Source: Pseudomonas arsenicoxydans (GTDB lineage Bacteria > Pseudomonadota > Gammaproteobacteria > Pseudomonadales > Pseudomonadaceae). Taken from it: a DNA stretch of 64,000 bases. The first letter of the stretch is position 1; each line of letters starts with the position of its first letter. The position numbers and the translations under genes are program-made. Below are positions 9,504 to 17,801 of the stretch, in pieces. Location: positions 3,667,001 through 3,731,000 of the forward strand of contig NZ_LT629705.1 in the NCBI RefSeq assembly GCF_900103875.1, written 5' to 3'. Under the pieces are notes generated by a model that was given only the letters and a program-made list of their open reading frames with translations, was not told where the DNA came from and made no database searches.

Positions 9504-10037
9504 TTGTTAAACAAAGTACTGGTTGTTGAAGACGAACAGCTCCTTGCACAAAACCTCCAGGATTACCTGCAGGCGCAAGCGCTGAACGTCCGGATAGCGC
9601 ACAACGGTTACGAAGCGATTGGCGAAGCCGAACGCTTTGAACCCGATGTGATGGTGTTCGATTACCGCTTGCCCGATATGGAAGGCTTTCAGGTGCTCGA
9701 CGCCGTCCGCCAGAACAGGAAGTGTCATTTTGTGCTGATTACCGGGCACCCCACCGCTGAAGTCTGTGAGCGGGCCCGGGAACTGGGAGTCAGCCATATC
9801 CTGTTCAAACCGTTTCCGATGGCGGAATTGGCCCGAGCAGTCTGTGACCTTTTAGGGATGGAGCGCGAACGCCGGGCAGGCGCAAGCCAATCCGAGGGAT
9901 TCGTCGAACGACGCCAGAGCAGGACCGAAAGTTTCCCGCTGCAGTTGTACGACGGCAGTTGGGTGCTGGCAGATCGTCGACGAAGCTCATCGACTTCCAT
10001 GGCACCAGACGACGAACAATTGCTCACCGGGGAGTAG
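9504..10037 (+). CDS. orphan response-regulator receiver protein without DNA-binding domain
   Basis: 177 residues. I chose the TTG at 9504 because AAGGAGT sits 8-12 bases upstream and the receiver fold begins at once (MLNKVLVVEDEQ). Acidic pocket residues Glu9/Asp10, phosphoacceptor Asp53 (VFDYRLPD), the conserved Thr/Ser region (VLITGHP) and Lys in LFKPFP are all present, so it should be phosphorylatable. The last 55 or so residues are Arg/Ser-rich with no output domain I recognise. As first gene of the export operon it may tune assembly by protein contact, or act as a phosphate sink for MnxS1/MnxS2. The MnxR receiver has the same start pattern (LLVEDDELLAENIQTYL versus LVVEDEQLLAQNLQDYL), hinting at a shared kinase. 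Confidence 0.82.
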   Translation: MLNKVLVVEDEQLLAQNLQDYLQAQALNVRIAHNGYEAIGEAERFEPDVMVFDYRLPDMEGFQVLDAVRQNRKCHFVLITGHPTAEVCERARELGVSHILFKPFPMAELARAVCDLLGMERERRAGASQSEGFVERRQSRTESFPLQLYDGSWVLADRRRSSSTSMAPDDEQLLTGE

Positions 10038-10121
10038 TGGCGCGACCAGCGGTTCCGGCCTCCACCGAAATTGCTCGCCGCGTCGACAGGGCTCAAAGCC
10101 CCCGGCGTTGGAGAGCAAGCC

Positions 10122-11828
10122 ATGGACCGTCTATCCCTTGCCGTAGAACCGGCGCTGTTGGAATGTGTACCGTCCCGTTTTACCAGTGAGCAACTGGCCC
10201 AGGCCCGGGCCAGGGCAACCAGTTCCGGGGAACGGGTCCTCGAAGCCCTCGGGGTGTTGTGCGAACTGGCCCCCATGCCCTTCATCCAGTGCCTGGGCGC
10301 AACCCTGCATTATCCGGTGCTCGACACCGACACGCTGTTCAAGGCCACCCCGGTGTTCGACCGGGTCACCCTGGCCCAATGCCTCAAACGCGAATTCATC
10401 CTGCTGCGTCACGACGATGCGGTCATCGGCGTATTTGCCGACCCCTTCGATACCACGCGCCTGGCCTGGATCGATGACTGCCTGCACGGTGCTCCGCTGT
10501 ACCTGGTGCATGCCGACGACCTCAAAGCCTATCTGGCTCGCCACGAAGAGAGCTTCCACGCGGTGGAATCGCTCAATGCCCAGGCTGACGCCAACGTCGA
10601 AACCGATACCCTGCAAAGCCTGTCCCTGACCAGCATCAGCGAAGATGCCAGCGTTGTCGTCAAACTGGTCAACTCGACCTTGTACGACGCGCTGAAAATG
10701 CATGCCAGCGACATCCACCTGGGCACCACCGGCAGCGGCCTGGTGATCAAGTACCGGATCGATGGCGTGCTCAACAACATCAGCAAGATCCAGGGCAGCG
10801 AGTTCGCCGAGCAGGTGATCTCCCGGGTCAAAGTCATGGCCGAACTCGACATCGGCGAAAAACGCGTGCCCCAGGACGGTCGCTTCAAGATCGGCATCAG
10901 CGGCCGGCAGATCGATTTTCGGGTGTCGATCATGCCGAGCATTTTTGGCGAAGACGCGGTGTTGCGGGTCCTCGACAAACAGGACCTGGCGGACAAGGTC
11001 AGTGGCGTGCAATTGCAGGCCCTGGGCTTTGAAGAAGAAACCCTGCGTGCGCTGCGCCGGCTCGCGGCCGAACCCTACGGCATGGTGCTGGTGACCGGCC
11101 CGACCGGTAGCGGCAAGACCACCACGCTGTACGCGATGATCACCGAGATCAACCACGGCGTGGACAAGATCATCACCATCGAAGACCCGGTTGAATACCA
11201 ACTGCCGGGCGTCCTGCAAATTCCGGTCAATGAAAAGAAAGGCCTGACGTTCGCCCGTGGCCTGCGCTCGATCCTGCGCCATGACCCGGACAAGATCATG
11301 GTCGGTGAAATCCGCGACCCCGATACCGCGCAGATCGCCGTGCAGTCGGCACTGACTGGCCACCTGGTGTTCACCACCATTCACGCCAACAACGTGTTCG
11401 ACGTGATCGGCCGGTTCACCCAGATGGAAATCGACCCCTACAGCCTCGTCTCGGCCCTCAACGCCGTGCTGGCCCAACGGCTGATCCGGCTGGTCTGCAG
11501 CAGTTGCAGCGCGCCGAGCAATCCGAGCGATGAAGAGCTGCGCCAATCCGGCCTCGACCCGCAAAACGTCGACCATTTCCACTTCGTCCATGGCAAAGGC
11601 TGCGGCCATTGCCGTGGCACTGGCTATCGCGGGCGTACCGCGATTGCCGAGCTGCTGCACCTGGACGATGAGCTGCGGCAGATGATCGTCGAGCGCCAAC
11701 CCATTTCGAAAATCAAGGCACACGCGTGCAAACGTGGCTTGCGCCTGCTGCGCGAGTCGGCGCTGGAACTGGTTGCAGAGGGGCGGACCACGCTCGAGGA
11801 GATCAATCGTGTCACTTTTGTCTCGTGA
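10122..11828 (+). CDS. secretion ATPase, GspE/PilB/MshE family
   Basis: 568 residues, starting at the ATG at 10122 (GGAGAG upstream). The N-terminal third is a degenerate GspE-N/MshE-N region. The ATPase domain has Walker A GPTGSGKTTT (about 326-335), an Asp box and Walker B-like GEIRD, and His-box residues TTIHAN. A zinc-binding tetracysteine insert (CSSC near 459 and CGHC near 494) is present, as in GspE/PilB assembly ATPases and unlike PilT. It powers pseudopilus extension from the cytoplasmic face of the inner membrane. The next gene's GTG start lies inside its 3' end. Confidence 0.9.
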   Translation: MDRLSLAVEPALLECVPSRFTSEQLAQARARATSSGERVLEALGVLCELAPMPFIQCLGATLHYPVLDTDTLFKATPVFDRVTLAQCLKREFILLRHDDAVIGVFADPFDTTRLAWIDDCLHGAPLYLVHADDLKAYLARHEESFHAVESLNAQADANVETDTLQSLSLTSISEDASVVVKLVNSTLYDALKMHASDIHLGTTGSGLVIKYRIDGVLNNISKIQGSEFAEQVISRVKVMAELDIGEKRVPQDGRFKIGISGRQIDFRVSIMPSIFGEDAVLRVLDKQDLADKVSGVQLQALGFEEETLRALRRLAAEPYGMVLVTGPTGSGKTTTLYAMITEINHGVDKIITIEDPVEYQLPGVLQIPVNEKKGLTFARGLRSILRHDPDKIMVGEIRDPDTAQIAVQSALTGHLVFTTIHANNVFDVIGRFTQMEIDPYSLVSALNAVLAQRLIRLVCSSCSAPSNPSDEELRQSGLDPQNVDHFHFVHGKGCGHCRGTGYRGRTAIAELLHLDDELRQMIVERQPISKIKAHACKRGLRLLRESALELVAEGRTTLEEINRVTFVS

Positions 11829-12612
11829 TCGTTATGTCGCCGTGCTCGGCGCCAGTGGTGTCGGCCTCGGTCAGCGCAAGGGCAGTGAAATCCTGTGGCT
11901 GGGCAGCGTCGGCTTTATCGACGAAGGCTTCCATGCCTGGGCCGTCGCCCTCGAAACCCTCGACCGCTTGCTGGGCGAACATGCCCCCGCCGGTGCCGAA
12001 TTGAGCGTGGTGATCTCCGGTCACTTCAGCCGCTTCTGCCTGGTGCCCTGGAGCGAACAGATCAGCAGCCCCGACGAATTGCTCGGGTTTGCCCAGCTGT
12101 GTTTCGAAGACCTTTACGGCGCACCGACGCAACCCTGGAGCATGGTGCTGTCGGCTGAGCCTGCGGGTTACGACCGGATCGCCACCGCGCTGCCCGAAGA
12201 CTTGCTGGCGCGCCTGCGCAGCCTGGTCAGCGGCCGCGGCCTGCGTCTGCGCTCGGTGCAACCGTACCTGATGGCGGCGTTCAACCACTTCGATAAAAGC
12301 CTCGATGCTGGCGACTTCCTGTTCGTGGTGGCTGAGCCGGTGCGCAGTGTTTTGCTGCTGGCGAGGGAAGGGCGCTGGACCTCGGTGCGCTCGGTCGGCA
12401 GCAACGACAGCGATGCCGCACTGAGTGCATTGATCGGCCGTGAAAGCCAGTTACAAGCCTCCACCAGCGAGCGGCCGCTGAACATTTACCTGCACGCGCC
12501 AGCTCGCATTGATGTGCAGCCTGACGTACCCGGTGTGCACCTGCGCACCCTCGAAGAGGACCGGACTGGCGTACGCGATAGTTTGTACGTCATGTCCCGG
12601 GCGGTGGCCTGA
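11809..12612 (+). CDS. PilM/GspL-cytoplasmic-like export protein
   Basis: 267 residues. I chose the GTG at 11809 because GAGGAG precedes it at ideal spacing; it overlaps the ATPase gene by 20 bp. The protein has no membrane segment. Beta-rich opening (RDRYVAVLGASGVGLGQ) and later VVISGHFSRFCLVPW, LRSVQPYLM and DFLFVVAEPVRSVLLL look like the diverged actin-like fold of PilM/MshI. Recognition is by weak similarity plus position: it is followed by PilN-, PilO- and PilP-like genes in the standard order. It likely couples the ATPase to the inner-membrane platform. Confidence 0.6.
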   Translation: MSLLSRDRYVAVLGASGVGLGQRKGSEILWLGSVGFIDEGFHAWAVALETLDRLLGEHAPAGAELSVVISGHFSRFCLVPWSEQISSPDELLGFAQLCFEDLYGAPTQPWSMVLSAEPAGYDRIATALPEDLLARLRSLVSGRGLRLRSVQPYLMAAFNHFDKSLDAGDFLFVVAEPVRSVLLLAREGRWTSVRSVGSNDSDAALSALIGRESQLQASTSERPLNIYLHAPARIDVQPDVPGVHLRTLEEDRTGVRDSLYVMSRAVA

Positions 12613-12613
12613 C

Positions 12614-13159
12614 ATGCGCGCCCTGACGCTCGACTTCCAGCCGCGCCGCCGCTCGGGCCCATTGGGCTGGAGCCTGCTGGCCGGCGGCGTGGTGTTGGTG
12701 ATGAGCTGCTTTGTCGCGCAACAGCATGTCACCGAACAGGCCTCGCAACAGCAGGGCCATTTGCAGCACGCCCAACGCGTCCTCACTGGCGACACCGGCG
12801 CCACGTCCACCCTGACCCCGGCTGAAACCCGTGAGCAGGCGCAGAACCTGGCTGAAATGCGCAAAGTCTCGCAGCAACTGCGCCGGCCCTGGGAGCGCCT
12901 GTTCGCCATGCTCGAAGCCATGCCACGCGACAACATTGCCTTGCTGAGCCTGACCCCGGATGCCCGCAAAGGTCAGGTGCGCATCAGCGCCGAAGCGCGC
13001 GACCTGGAAGCGATGCTCGACTTCCACCGCCGCCTGGAAGCCAGCGATGAACTGTCGGATGTGTCGCTGCTCAGCCATGAAATTGTCGTGAAGTCCCCTG
13101 AACAACCGGTGCTATTCAACCTGTCGGCTAACTGGGAGATCGGCGATGCGAATCTCTAG
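12614..13159 (+). CDS. PilN/GspL-like inner-membrane export protein
   Basis: 181 residues with one membrane segment (about 17-34, GWSLLAGGVVLVMSCFVA), a periplasmic coiled-coil-like stretch rich in Gln/Glu, and a small C-terminal ferredoxin-like fold (GQVRISAEARDLEAMLDFHRRLE). This is the PilN/fimbrial-assembly layout. It begins 1 bp after the preceding stop and ends 14 bp inside the next gene, so translation is coupled. It should form the inner-membrane alignment complex with the next two products. Confidence 0.7.
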   Translation: MRALTLDFQPRRRSGPLGWSLLAGGVVLVMSCFVAQQHVTEQASQQQGHLQHAQRVLTGDTGATSTLTPAETREQAQNLAEMRKVSQQLRRPWERLFAMLEAMPRDNIALLSLTPDARKGQVRISAEARDLEAMLDFHRRLEASDELSDVSLLSHEIVVKSPEQPVLFNLSANWEIGDANL

Positions 13160-13694
13160 ATTGATCGTCCACGAATACCTGCAAGGCCTGGGTGTGCCCG
13201 GCGTGGCCGGATTGGCGATGCTGTTGCTGGCACTGGTCTGGGCCTTGGGTGGCCTGATGCCTGACTGGAGTTCGTTGCAAACCCTCACCCAGCAGACCCG
13301 CGAAGCCGGCGAGTACCTGGCCAAGGTCGAAGACGGCAGCGTCGCCGCCCCGGTGGTGCCGCAACGTCAGCTCGATGACTTCCGCAGCAAGTTACCGTCG
13401 CAGCCACAAGCCACCGTAGCCATCGACAAGATCTACGCGCTGGCGGCCCAGGAACACATCACCCTGGCCCGCGGTGAATACTCGCTGGGCGTCGACCCCA
13501 AGACCCACCTCGCGCGTTATCAGATTCTGCTGCCGGTGCGTGGCAGCTACCCGCAACTGCGGCGCTTCCTGCACGCCTTGCTCGGCCAGTTGCCGGCCGT
13601 GGTGGTAGAGGACGTGGAGTTCCAGCGTAAAAAAATCGCCGACACCGACCTGACCGGGCGGATCCGCATGACCCTTTACCTGTCGAGGTCATGA
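13146..13694 (+). CDS. PilO/GspM-like inner-membrane export protein
   Basis: 182 residues with one membrane segment (about 17-36, GVAGLAMLLLALVWALGG), a coiled-coil region and a C-terminal domain (RYQILLPVRGSYPQLRRFLHALLGQLP) matching the PilO ferredoxin-like fold. It overlaps both neighbours, the downstream one by the ATGATGA junction. Expected to pair with the PilN-like protein. Assignment rests on topology, this short motif and gene order. Confidence 0.7.
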   Translation: MRISRLIVHEYLQGLGVPGVAGLAMLLLALVWALGGLMPDWSSLQTLTQQTREAGEYLAKVEDGSVAAPVVPQRQLDDFRSKLPSQPQATVAIDKIYALAAQEHITLARGEYSLGVDPKTHLARYQILLPVRGSYPQLRRFLHALLGQLPAVVVEDVEFQRKKIADTDLTGRIRMTLYLSRS

Positions 13695-14212
13695 TGAATA
13701 CCAAACGCGTAGTGGGTTGGGTGGCGTTCTTCGGCGTATCGGCGGCGCTGACTTGGGGGCCTAATTACTTCATGCCCTCGGAGCAGGGCGATGCGGCGGT
13801 CGCGACCAGCGTCACGCCGGCTAAAAGCAAAACCCGTGGCACATTACCGGCCACTACGGCCAGTGACAAACCGACCGTGATCAACGACCTGAGCCCGTCG
13901 GGCGACCTGTTCGCCGCCCACAGCTGGAAAGCGGCACCGACACTGGCCAGCGTCAACGAACAACCCGTTAACCAAACCCCGGTGGTGCAAGTCCCCAGTG
14001 CGCCGCCGATGCCTTTCCAGTTCATTGGCAAGCTTGATGATCGTGCCGACCTGCAAGTGTTCTTGCAGAACGGCGAAAAAATATACGTCGTGCGCAAAGG
14101 GGATGTGATCGACGACACCTGGAGGATCGAGGGGATTTCCGATGTGGAACTCCGCTTTGTCTACCTGCCTCTGCATTTGTCCCAGACCTTGTCTGTGGGG
14201 AGCGCGCAATGA
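13691..14212 (+). CDS. PilP/GspC-like periplasmic linker protein
   Basis: 173 residues. One N-terminal membrane segment (about 7-24) is followed by a Thr/Ala/Pro-rich linker and a C-terminal homology-region-like beta domain (PFQFIGKLDDRADLQVFLQ, NGEKIYVVRKGDVIDDTWRI). This is the signature of GspC/PilP proteins, which bind the N-domains of the secretin and link inner and outer membranes. Its stop overlaps the start of the secretin gene by 4 bp (ATGA). Confidence 0.75.
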   Translation: MMNTKRVVGWVAFFGVSAALTWGPNYFMPSEQGDAAVATSVTPAKSKTRGTLPATTASDKPTVINDLSPSGDLFAAHSWKAAPTLASVNEQPVNQTPVVQVPSAPPMPFQFIGKLDDRADLQVFLQNGEKIYVVRKGDVIDDTWRIEGISDVELRFVYLPLHLSQTLSVGSAQ

Positions 14213-16044
14213 ACAGATCCCGTTTGCTGATGAACCTTTGCATATGTGCAGGGCTGGCAGCATGCAGCTCGGCGCAGGTTGCCAAGCAGGAAGGGGCAGA
14301 CCTGATGGAGTCGGGTCAGTACGAAGCCGGCCTGGCGCGTATTCAGGAAGGGCTCAAGGAAAACCCTCGCGACACCGAATTGCACCTGGCCCTGACCAGC
14401 GGCCGTGCCCGTGCGGTGACGGCGTTGTTGACCCAGGCCGAAATGGACCGCGCCCAACGTGATTTCGCCTCTGCCCGCCTGACCTATGGCCGGGTGTTGA
14501 CCTTGGAGCCGAACAACCGCCGGGCCCAGGATGGCCTGCGCCAGCTGGAGCACATGCGCAGCCTGGACGACAAACTCGAACTGGCCCGGGGCGACCTGCG
14601 TCGCGGCGACATCTACGGTGCCGATCGCCAAGTCAAACAGATCCTCGAACTGGACCCCAAGAATGACGGCGCCCTGGAGTTGCAAGGCAGTATCCGCCTG
14701 GTACAGAGCCGCAACGTGATTCCGTATCCGCAACTGCGCACTCGCCTGGACCGGCCGGTGACCCTGGAATTTCGCGACGCCAACCTCAAAACCATTTTCG
14801 AAGTGCTGTCCCAGGTCGCCGGTTTGAACTTCATCTTCGACAAGGACCTGCGCCCGGACATGAAGGCCACCATCTTCGTACGTGACGTGCGCATCGAAGA
14901 CGCTGTGGAACTGCTGCTGCAACAGAACCAGCTGCATCAGAAAGTAGTGAATGAAAACACCTTGCTGATCTACCCCGACTCGCCGCAAAAGCTCAAGGAC
15001 TATCAAGAGCTGGTGATGCGCACGTTCTACCTGACCAGCATCGATGCCAACACCGCGTTGAACATGATCAAGACCATGCTCAAGACCCGTGATGTGTTCG
15101 TCGATGAACGCCTCAACACCCTGACCATGCGCGACACCGAAGACGCGGTGCGCATGGCCGAAAAACTCCTGCAATCGCAGGACCAGTCCAACCCCGAAGT
15201 GGTGCTGGAAGTGGAGGTGATGGAAGTCGCCACCCAACGGATTCTCGACCTCGGGCTGCAATGGCCGAACACCTTCGGCGTGGTCAACACCGACGGCTCG
15301 GCCGTGACGCTGCTCGATCAACTCAAAGGCATCAACTCCAGCCGGATCAGTATTTCGCCGTCGCCCCAGGCCAAGATCAACGCGCAGGACAATGACATCA
15401 ACACCCTGGCCAGCCCGGTCATTCGGGTCAGCAACCGCGAACAGGCGCGTATCCACATCGGTCAGCGTGTACCGATCATCAGCGCCACTTCGGTGCCTTC
15501 TACCCAGGGCCCGGTCATCACCGAAAGCGTTACCTACCTGGACGTCGGTCTTAAACTGGAAGTACAGCCGACCGTGCACCTGAACAACGAAGTGGCGATC
15601 AAGATCGCCCTGGAAGTCAGTAACGCCACGCCGCTGGAACCGACCCGTCAGGGCACGATTCCGGTGCAGGTTGACACCCGCAACGCCCAGACCACGCTGC
15701 GCCTGCATGACGGTGAAACCCAGATCCTCGCCGGCCTGATGCGCAACGACCACGGCGCCACGGGCAACAAGATTCCAGGGCTTGGCGACATTCCAGGCCT
15801 GGGCCGTCTGTTCGGCAGCAACAAGGACACCGTCGGCAAGTCCGAACTGGTGCTGTCGATCACACCGCGCGTGGTGCGCAACCTGCCGTACCAGAGCCCG
15901 TCGGACATGGAATTCACCACCGGCACTGAAACCAGCATGCACATCCAGGCGCCGGAACGCGGGATAGAAACACCGATCCAGAATGAACACATCGATCGGC
16001 CGGTGGCTTCCGCCACTACCACTGTCGTCGTTGAGAAACGCTGA
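14209..16044 (+). CDS. outer-membrane secretin (GspD/PilQ/MshL family), lipoprotein with TPR-like N-terminus
   Basis: 611 residues. A lipoprotein signal ends at Cys19 (LAAC-SS). Residues about 25-165 are helical repeats of TPR type (AGLARIQEGLKENPRDTELHLAL; ARLTYGRVLTLEPNN), which are not part of ordinary GspD. Then come an STN-like domain (VTLEFRDANLKTIFEVLSQVAG), an N1-like domain, and the secretin core with VPIIS, VGLKLEVQPTV, ILAGLMRN and IPGLGDIPGLGRLF. It forms the outer-membrane channel. The TPR plus lipid anchor may replace a separate pilotin, which is inference. The architecture resembles MshL/BfpB-type secretins more than XcpQ. Confidence 0.9.
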   Translation: MNRSRLLMNLCICAGLAACSSAQVAKQEGADLMESGQYEAGLARIQEGLKENPRDTELHLALTSGRARAVTALLTQAEMDRAQRDFASARLTYGRVLTLEPNNRRAQDGLRQLEHMRSLDDKLELARGDLRRGDIYGADRQVKQILELDPKNDGALELQGSIRLVQSRNVIPYPQLRTRLDRPVTLEFRDANLKTIFEVLSQVAGLNFIFDKDLRPDMKATIFVRDVRIEDAVELLLQQNQLHQKVVNENTLLIYPDSPQKLKDYQELVMRTFYLTSIDANTALNMIKTMLKTRDVFVDERLNTLTMRDTEDAVRMAEKLLQSQDQSNPEVVLEVEVMEVATQRILDLGLQWPNTFGVVNTDGSAVTLLDQLKGINSSRISISPSPQAKINAQDNDINTLASPVIRVSNREQARIHIGQRVPIISATSVPSTQGPVITESVTYLDVGLKLEVQPTVHLNNEVAIKIALEVSNATPLEPTRQGTIPVQVDTRNAQTTLRLHDGETQILAGLMRNDHGATGNKIPGLGDIPGLGRLFGSNKDTVGKSELVLSITPRVVRNLPYQSPSDMEFTTGTETSMHIQAPERGIETPIQNEHIDRPVASATTTVVVEKR

Positions 16045-16046
16045 TC

Positions 16047-16520
16047 ATGAACGCCTCGCAACGTGGTTTTACCCTGATCGAAGTCGTGGTGACGCTGGCC
16101 CTGATCGGCCTGCTGGCCGGCATGGCCGCGCCGCTGACCGAGACCGTGGTGCGCCGGGGCAAAGAGCAGGAATTGCGCACGGCGTTGTACCAGATCCGCG
16201 ACGCCATCGACGCCTACAAACGTGCCTACGACGCCGGTTACATCGAGAAGTCGCTGGAAAGCAGCGGCTATCCACCGAACCTGAAAGTGCTGGTCGAAGG
16301 CGTGCGTGATGTGCGCAGCGCCAAGGGCGCCAAGTTCTACTTTCTACGGCGCTTGCCGCATGACCCGCTGACACCGGTCAAGCGTGACGACAACGGTGGC
16401 TGGGGCTTGCGCTCCTACGACAGTACGGCTGAAAACCCGCGCGATGGCGAAGACGTCTTCGACGTTTATTCCCATGCGCGCGGCAAGGGTCTCAACGGCA
16501 TCGCCTACCGGGAGTGGTGA
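16047..16520 (+). CDS. pseudopilin, GspG-like
   Basis: 157 residues. Short leader MNASQRG, then the prepilin cleavage motif G/FTLIEVVVTLALIGLL with Glu at +5. The body has PPNLKVLVEGVRDV, LRRLPHDPLTP and GWGLRSYDS, matching major pseudopilins whose C-terminal loop binds calcium. It starts 2 bp after the secretin stop. It would polymerise into the pseudopilus. No prepilin peptidase is encoded in the window, so one from elsewhere must process it. Confidence 0.86.
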   Translation: MNASQRGFTLIEVVVTLALIGLLAGMAAPLTETVVRRGKEQELRTALYQIRDAIDAYKRAYDAGYIEKSLESSGYPPNLKVLVEGVRDVRSAKGAKFYFLRRLPHDPLTPVKRDDNGGWGLRSYDSTAENPRDGEDVFDVYSHARGKGLNGIAYREW

Positions 16521-16523
16521 ATC

Positions 16524-16898
16524 ATGCGTCGGCAGAAGGGTTTTACCCTGTTGGAACTGATGGTGGTCATGGCAATCATCGCAACCTTGATGACCATTGC
16601 CCTGCCGCGCTATTTCAACAGCCTCGAAGCGTCCAAGGAAACCACGCTGCGCCAGAGCCTGTCGGCCATGCGCGAAGCCCTGGATCACTACTACGGCGAC
16701 ACCGGGCGCTACCCCGATTCCCTGGAACAACTGGTGGAACAGCGTTACCTGCGCAACCCGCCGACGGACCCGATTGCCGAACGCAAGGACACCTGGGTGC
16801 TGGTCGCGCCACCTGACGGCGTGGCGGGCGGGGTGGCCGATATCAAGAGCGGTGCCACAGGGAGGGCGCGTGATGGCAGCCTTTACTCCGAGTGGTAA
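16524..16898 (+). CDS. pseudopilin, GspG/H-like
   Basis: 124 residues. Leader MRRQKG, then FTLLELMVVMAIIATLMTIALP with Glu at +5. The rest (YYGDTGRYPDSLEQLVEQRYL, PPTDPIAERKDTWVL) is the short globular head of a type II pseudopilin. It lies 3 bp after the previous pseudopilin and its end overlaps the start of the next gene by 26 bp. Confidence 0.85.
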   Translation: MRRQKGFTLLELMVVMAIIATLMTIALPRYFNSLEASKETTLRQSLSAMREALDHYYGDTGRYPDSLEQLVEQRYLRNPPTDPIAERKDTWVLVAPPDGVAGGVADIKSGATGRARDGSLYSEW

Positions 16899-17412
16899 GC
16901 CTTCCGACGAGGCCGGTTTCACCTACCTGGGCGTGCTGTTTCTGATCATGCTGATGGGCATGGGCCTGGCCAGTGCCGGTGAGTTGTGGGCGACCGCCGC
17001 GCGCCGGGATCGCGAACGTCAGTTGCTGTGGGTCGGCACTCAATACGCCCAGGCTTTGCGCAGCTACTACCGCAGTTCGCCGGGGCTGGCGCAGTACCCC
17101 AAAGAGCTGGAAGACCTGTTGCAGGATGAGCGTTTTCCGACCCCTAAACACCATCTTCGCCAGCTCTACCCGGACCCGATCGGCGGCGGGGAATGGACGT
17201 TGATGCGCGGCTTCGACGGACGCATCACCGGCCTCAACAGCCCGTCCACGGACCTGCCGCTCAAGCAGACAGATTTCCCCAGCCAGTGGTCGGACTTCAC
17301 CGGCATGGCGAGCTACACAGACTGGCAGTTTGTCGCCGAGAAAGCCTTCCTCGACGGCACTTCCGGCCCGGTGAAAAACCAGTCCACCTTGCCCCAGGCG
17401 CTGTCGCCATGA
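16873..17412 (+). CDS. pseudopilin-like protein lacking the conserved Glu at +5
   Basis: 179 residues, ATG at 16873 after GGGAGGG. A 14-15-residue leader ends in G, followed by FTYLGVLFLIMLMGMGLASAG. The position that is Glu in ordinary pilins is Gly here, as in minor tip pseudopilins of the GspK/PilX kind. The head contains RSYYRSSPGLAQYPKELEDLL and HHLRQLYPDPIGGGEWTL, similar to the other pseudopilins here. It may sit at the pseudopilus tip. The stop overlaps csgE by 4 bp, so the secretion and curli genes are translationally joined. Confidence 0.78.
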   Translation: MAAFTPSGKPSDEAGFTYLGVLFLIMLMGMGLASAGELWATAARRDRERQLLWVGTQYAQALRSYYRSSPGLAQYPKELEDLLQDERFPTPKHHLRQLYPDPIGGGEWTLMRGFDGRITGLNSPSTDLPLKQTDFPSQWSDFTGMASYTDWQFVAEKAFLDGTSGPVKNQSTLPQALSP

Positions 17413-17801
17413 GCCGGCAATGGCTGGCGGCCCTGGTCCTGGCGTGTGTGGCGACGCTCGTCAGCGCCGTTGAGGAGGACGAGATGCTGGGCTTTATCGT
17501 CGATGACACGATCTCGCACATCGGCCACGACTTTTACTACTCGTTCAGTGAACGCCTGCGCGCCACCAGCCCGATGGATTTCAACCTAGTGGTACGCGAA
17601 CGGCCTTCGGCGCGCTGGGGCAGCCTGGTGACCGTGGAATATCAGCAGCGACTGGTTTATCGGCGCTTCCTGCCGCCGAACACCGTGGAACTCAAGGATG
17701 ACGCCTATGACGCCGCCGACTGGGTTCGCGGGCAGATTGTGCAGCGCAAGCTGGAAACCTTGTTGCAGGACACGACGGACCTTGAGAGGGACGAATTATG
17801 A
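17409..17801 (+). CDS. csgE: curli export specificity factor CsgE
   Basis: 130 residues, ATG at 17409 overlapping the previous stop. Signal peptide about 1-20 (LAALVLACVATLVSAV). The mature protein has FYYSFSERLR, VVRERPSARWGSLVTVEYQQRLVYR and FLPP, which are CsgE hallmarks. In known systems CsgE caps the CsgG channel and selects curlin subunits in the periplasm. It overlaps csgF by 4 bp. Confidence 0.9.
   Translation: MSRQWLAALVLACVATLVSAVEEDEMLGFIVDDTISHIGHDFYYSFSERLRATSPMDFNLVVRERPSARWGSLVTVEYQQRLVYRRFLPPNTVELKDDAYDAADWVRGQIVQRKLETLLQDTTDLERDEL

Noticed and set aside
14161..15990. 609-residue minus-strand frame opposite the secretin gene
   Set aside because: Mirror frame of the secretin; composition is Gln/His/Val-biased and no family is recognisable.
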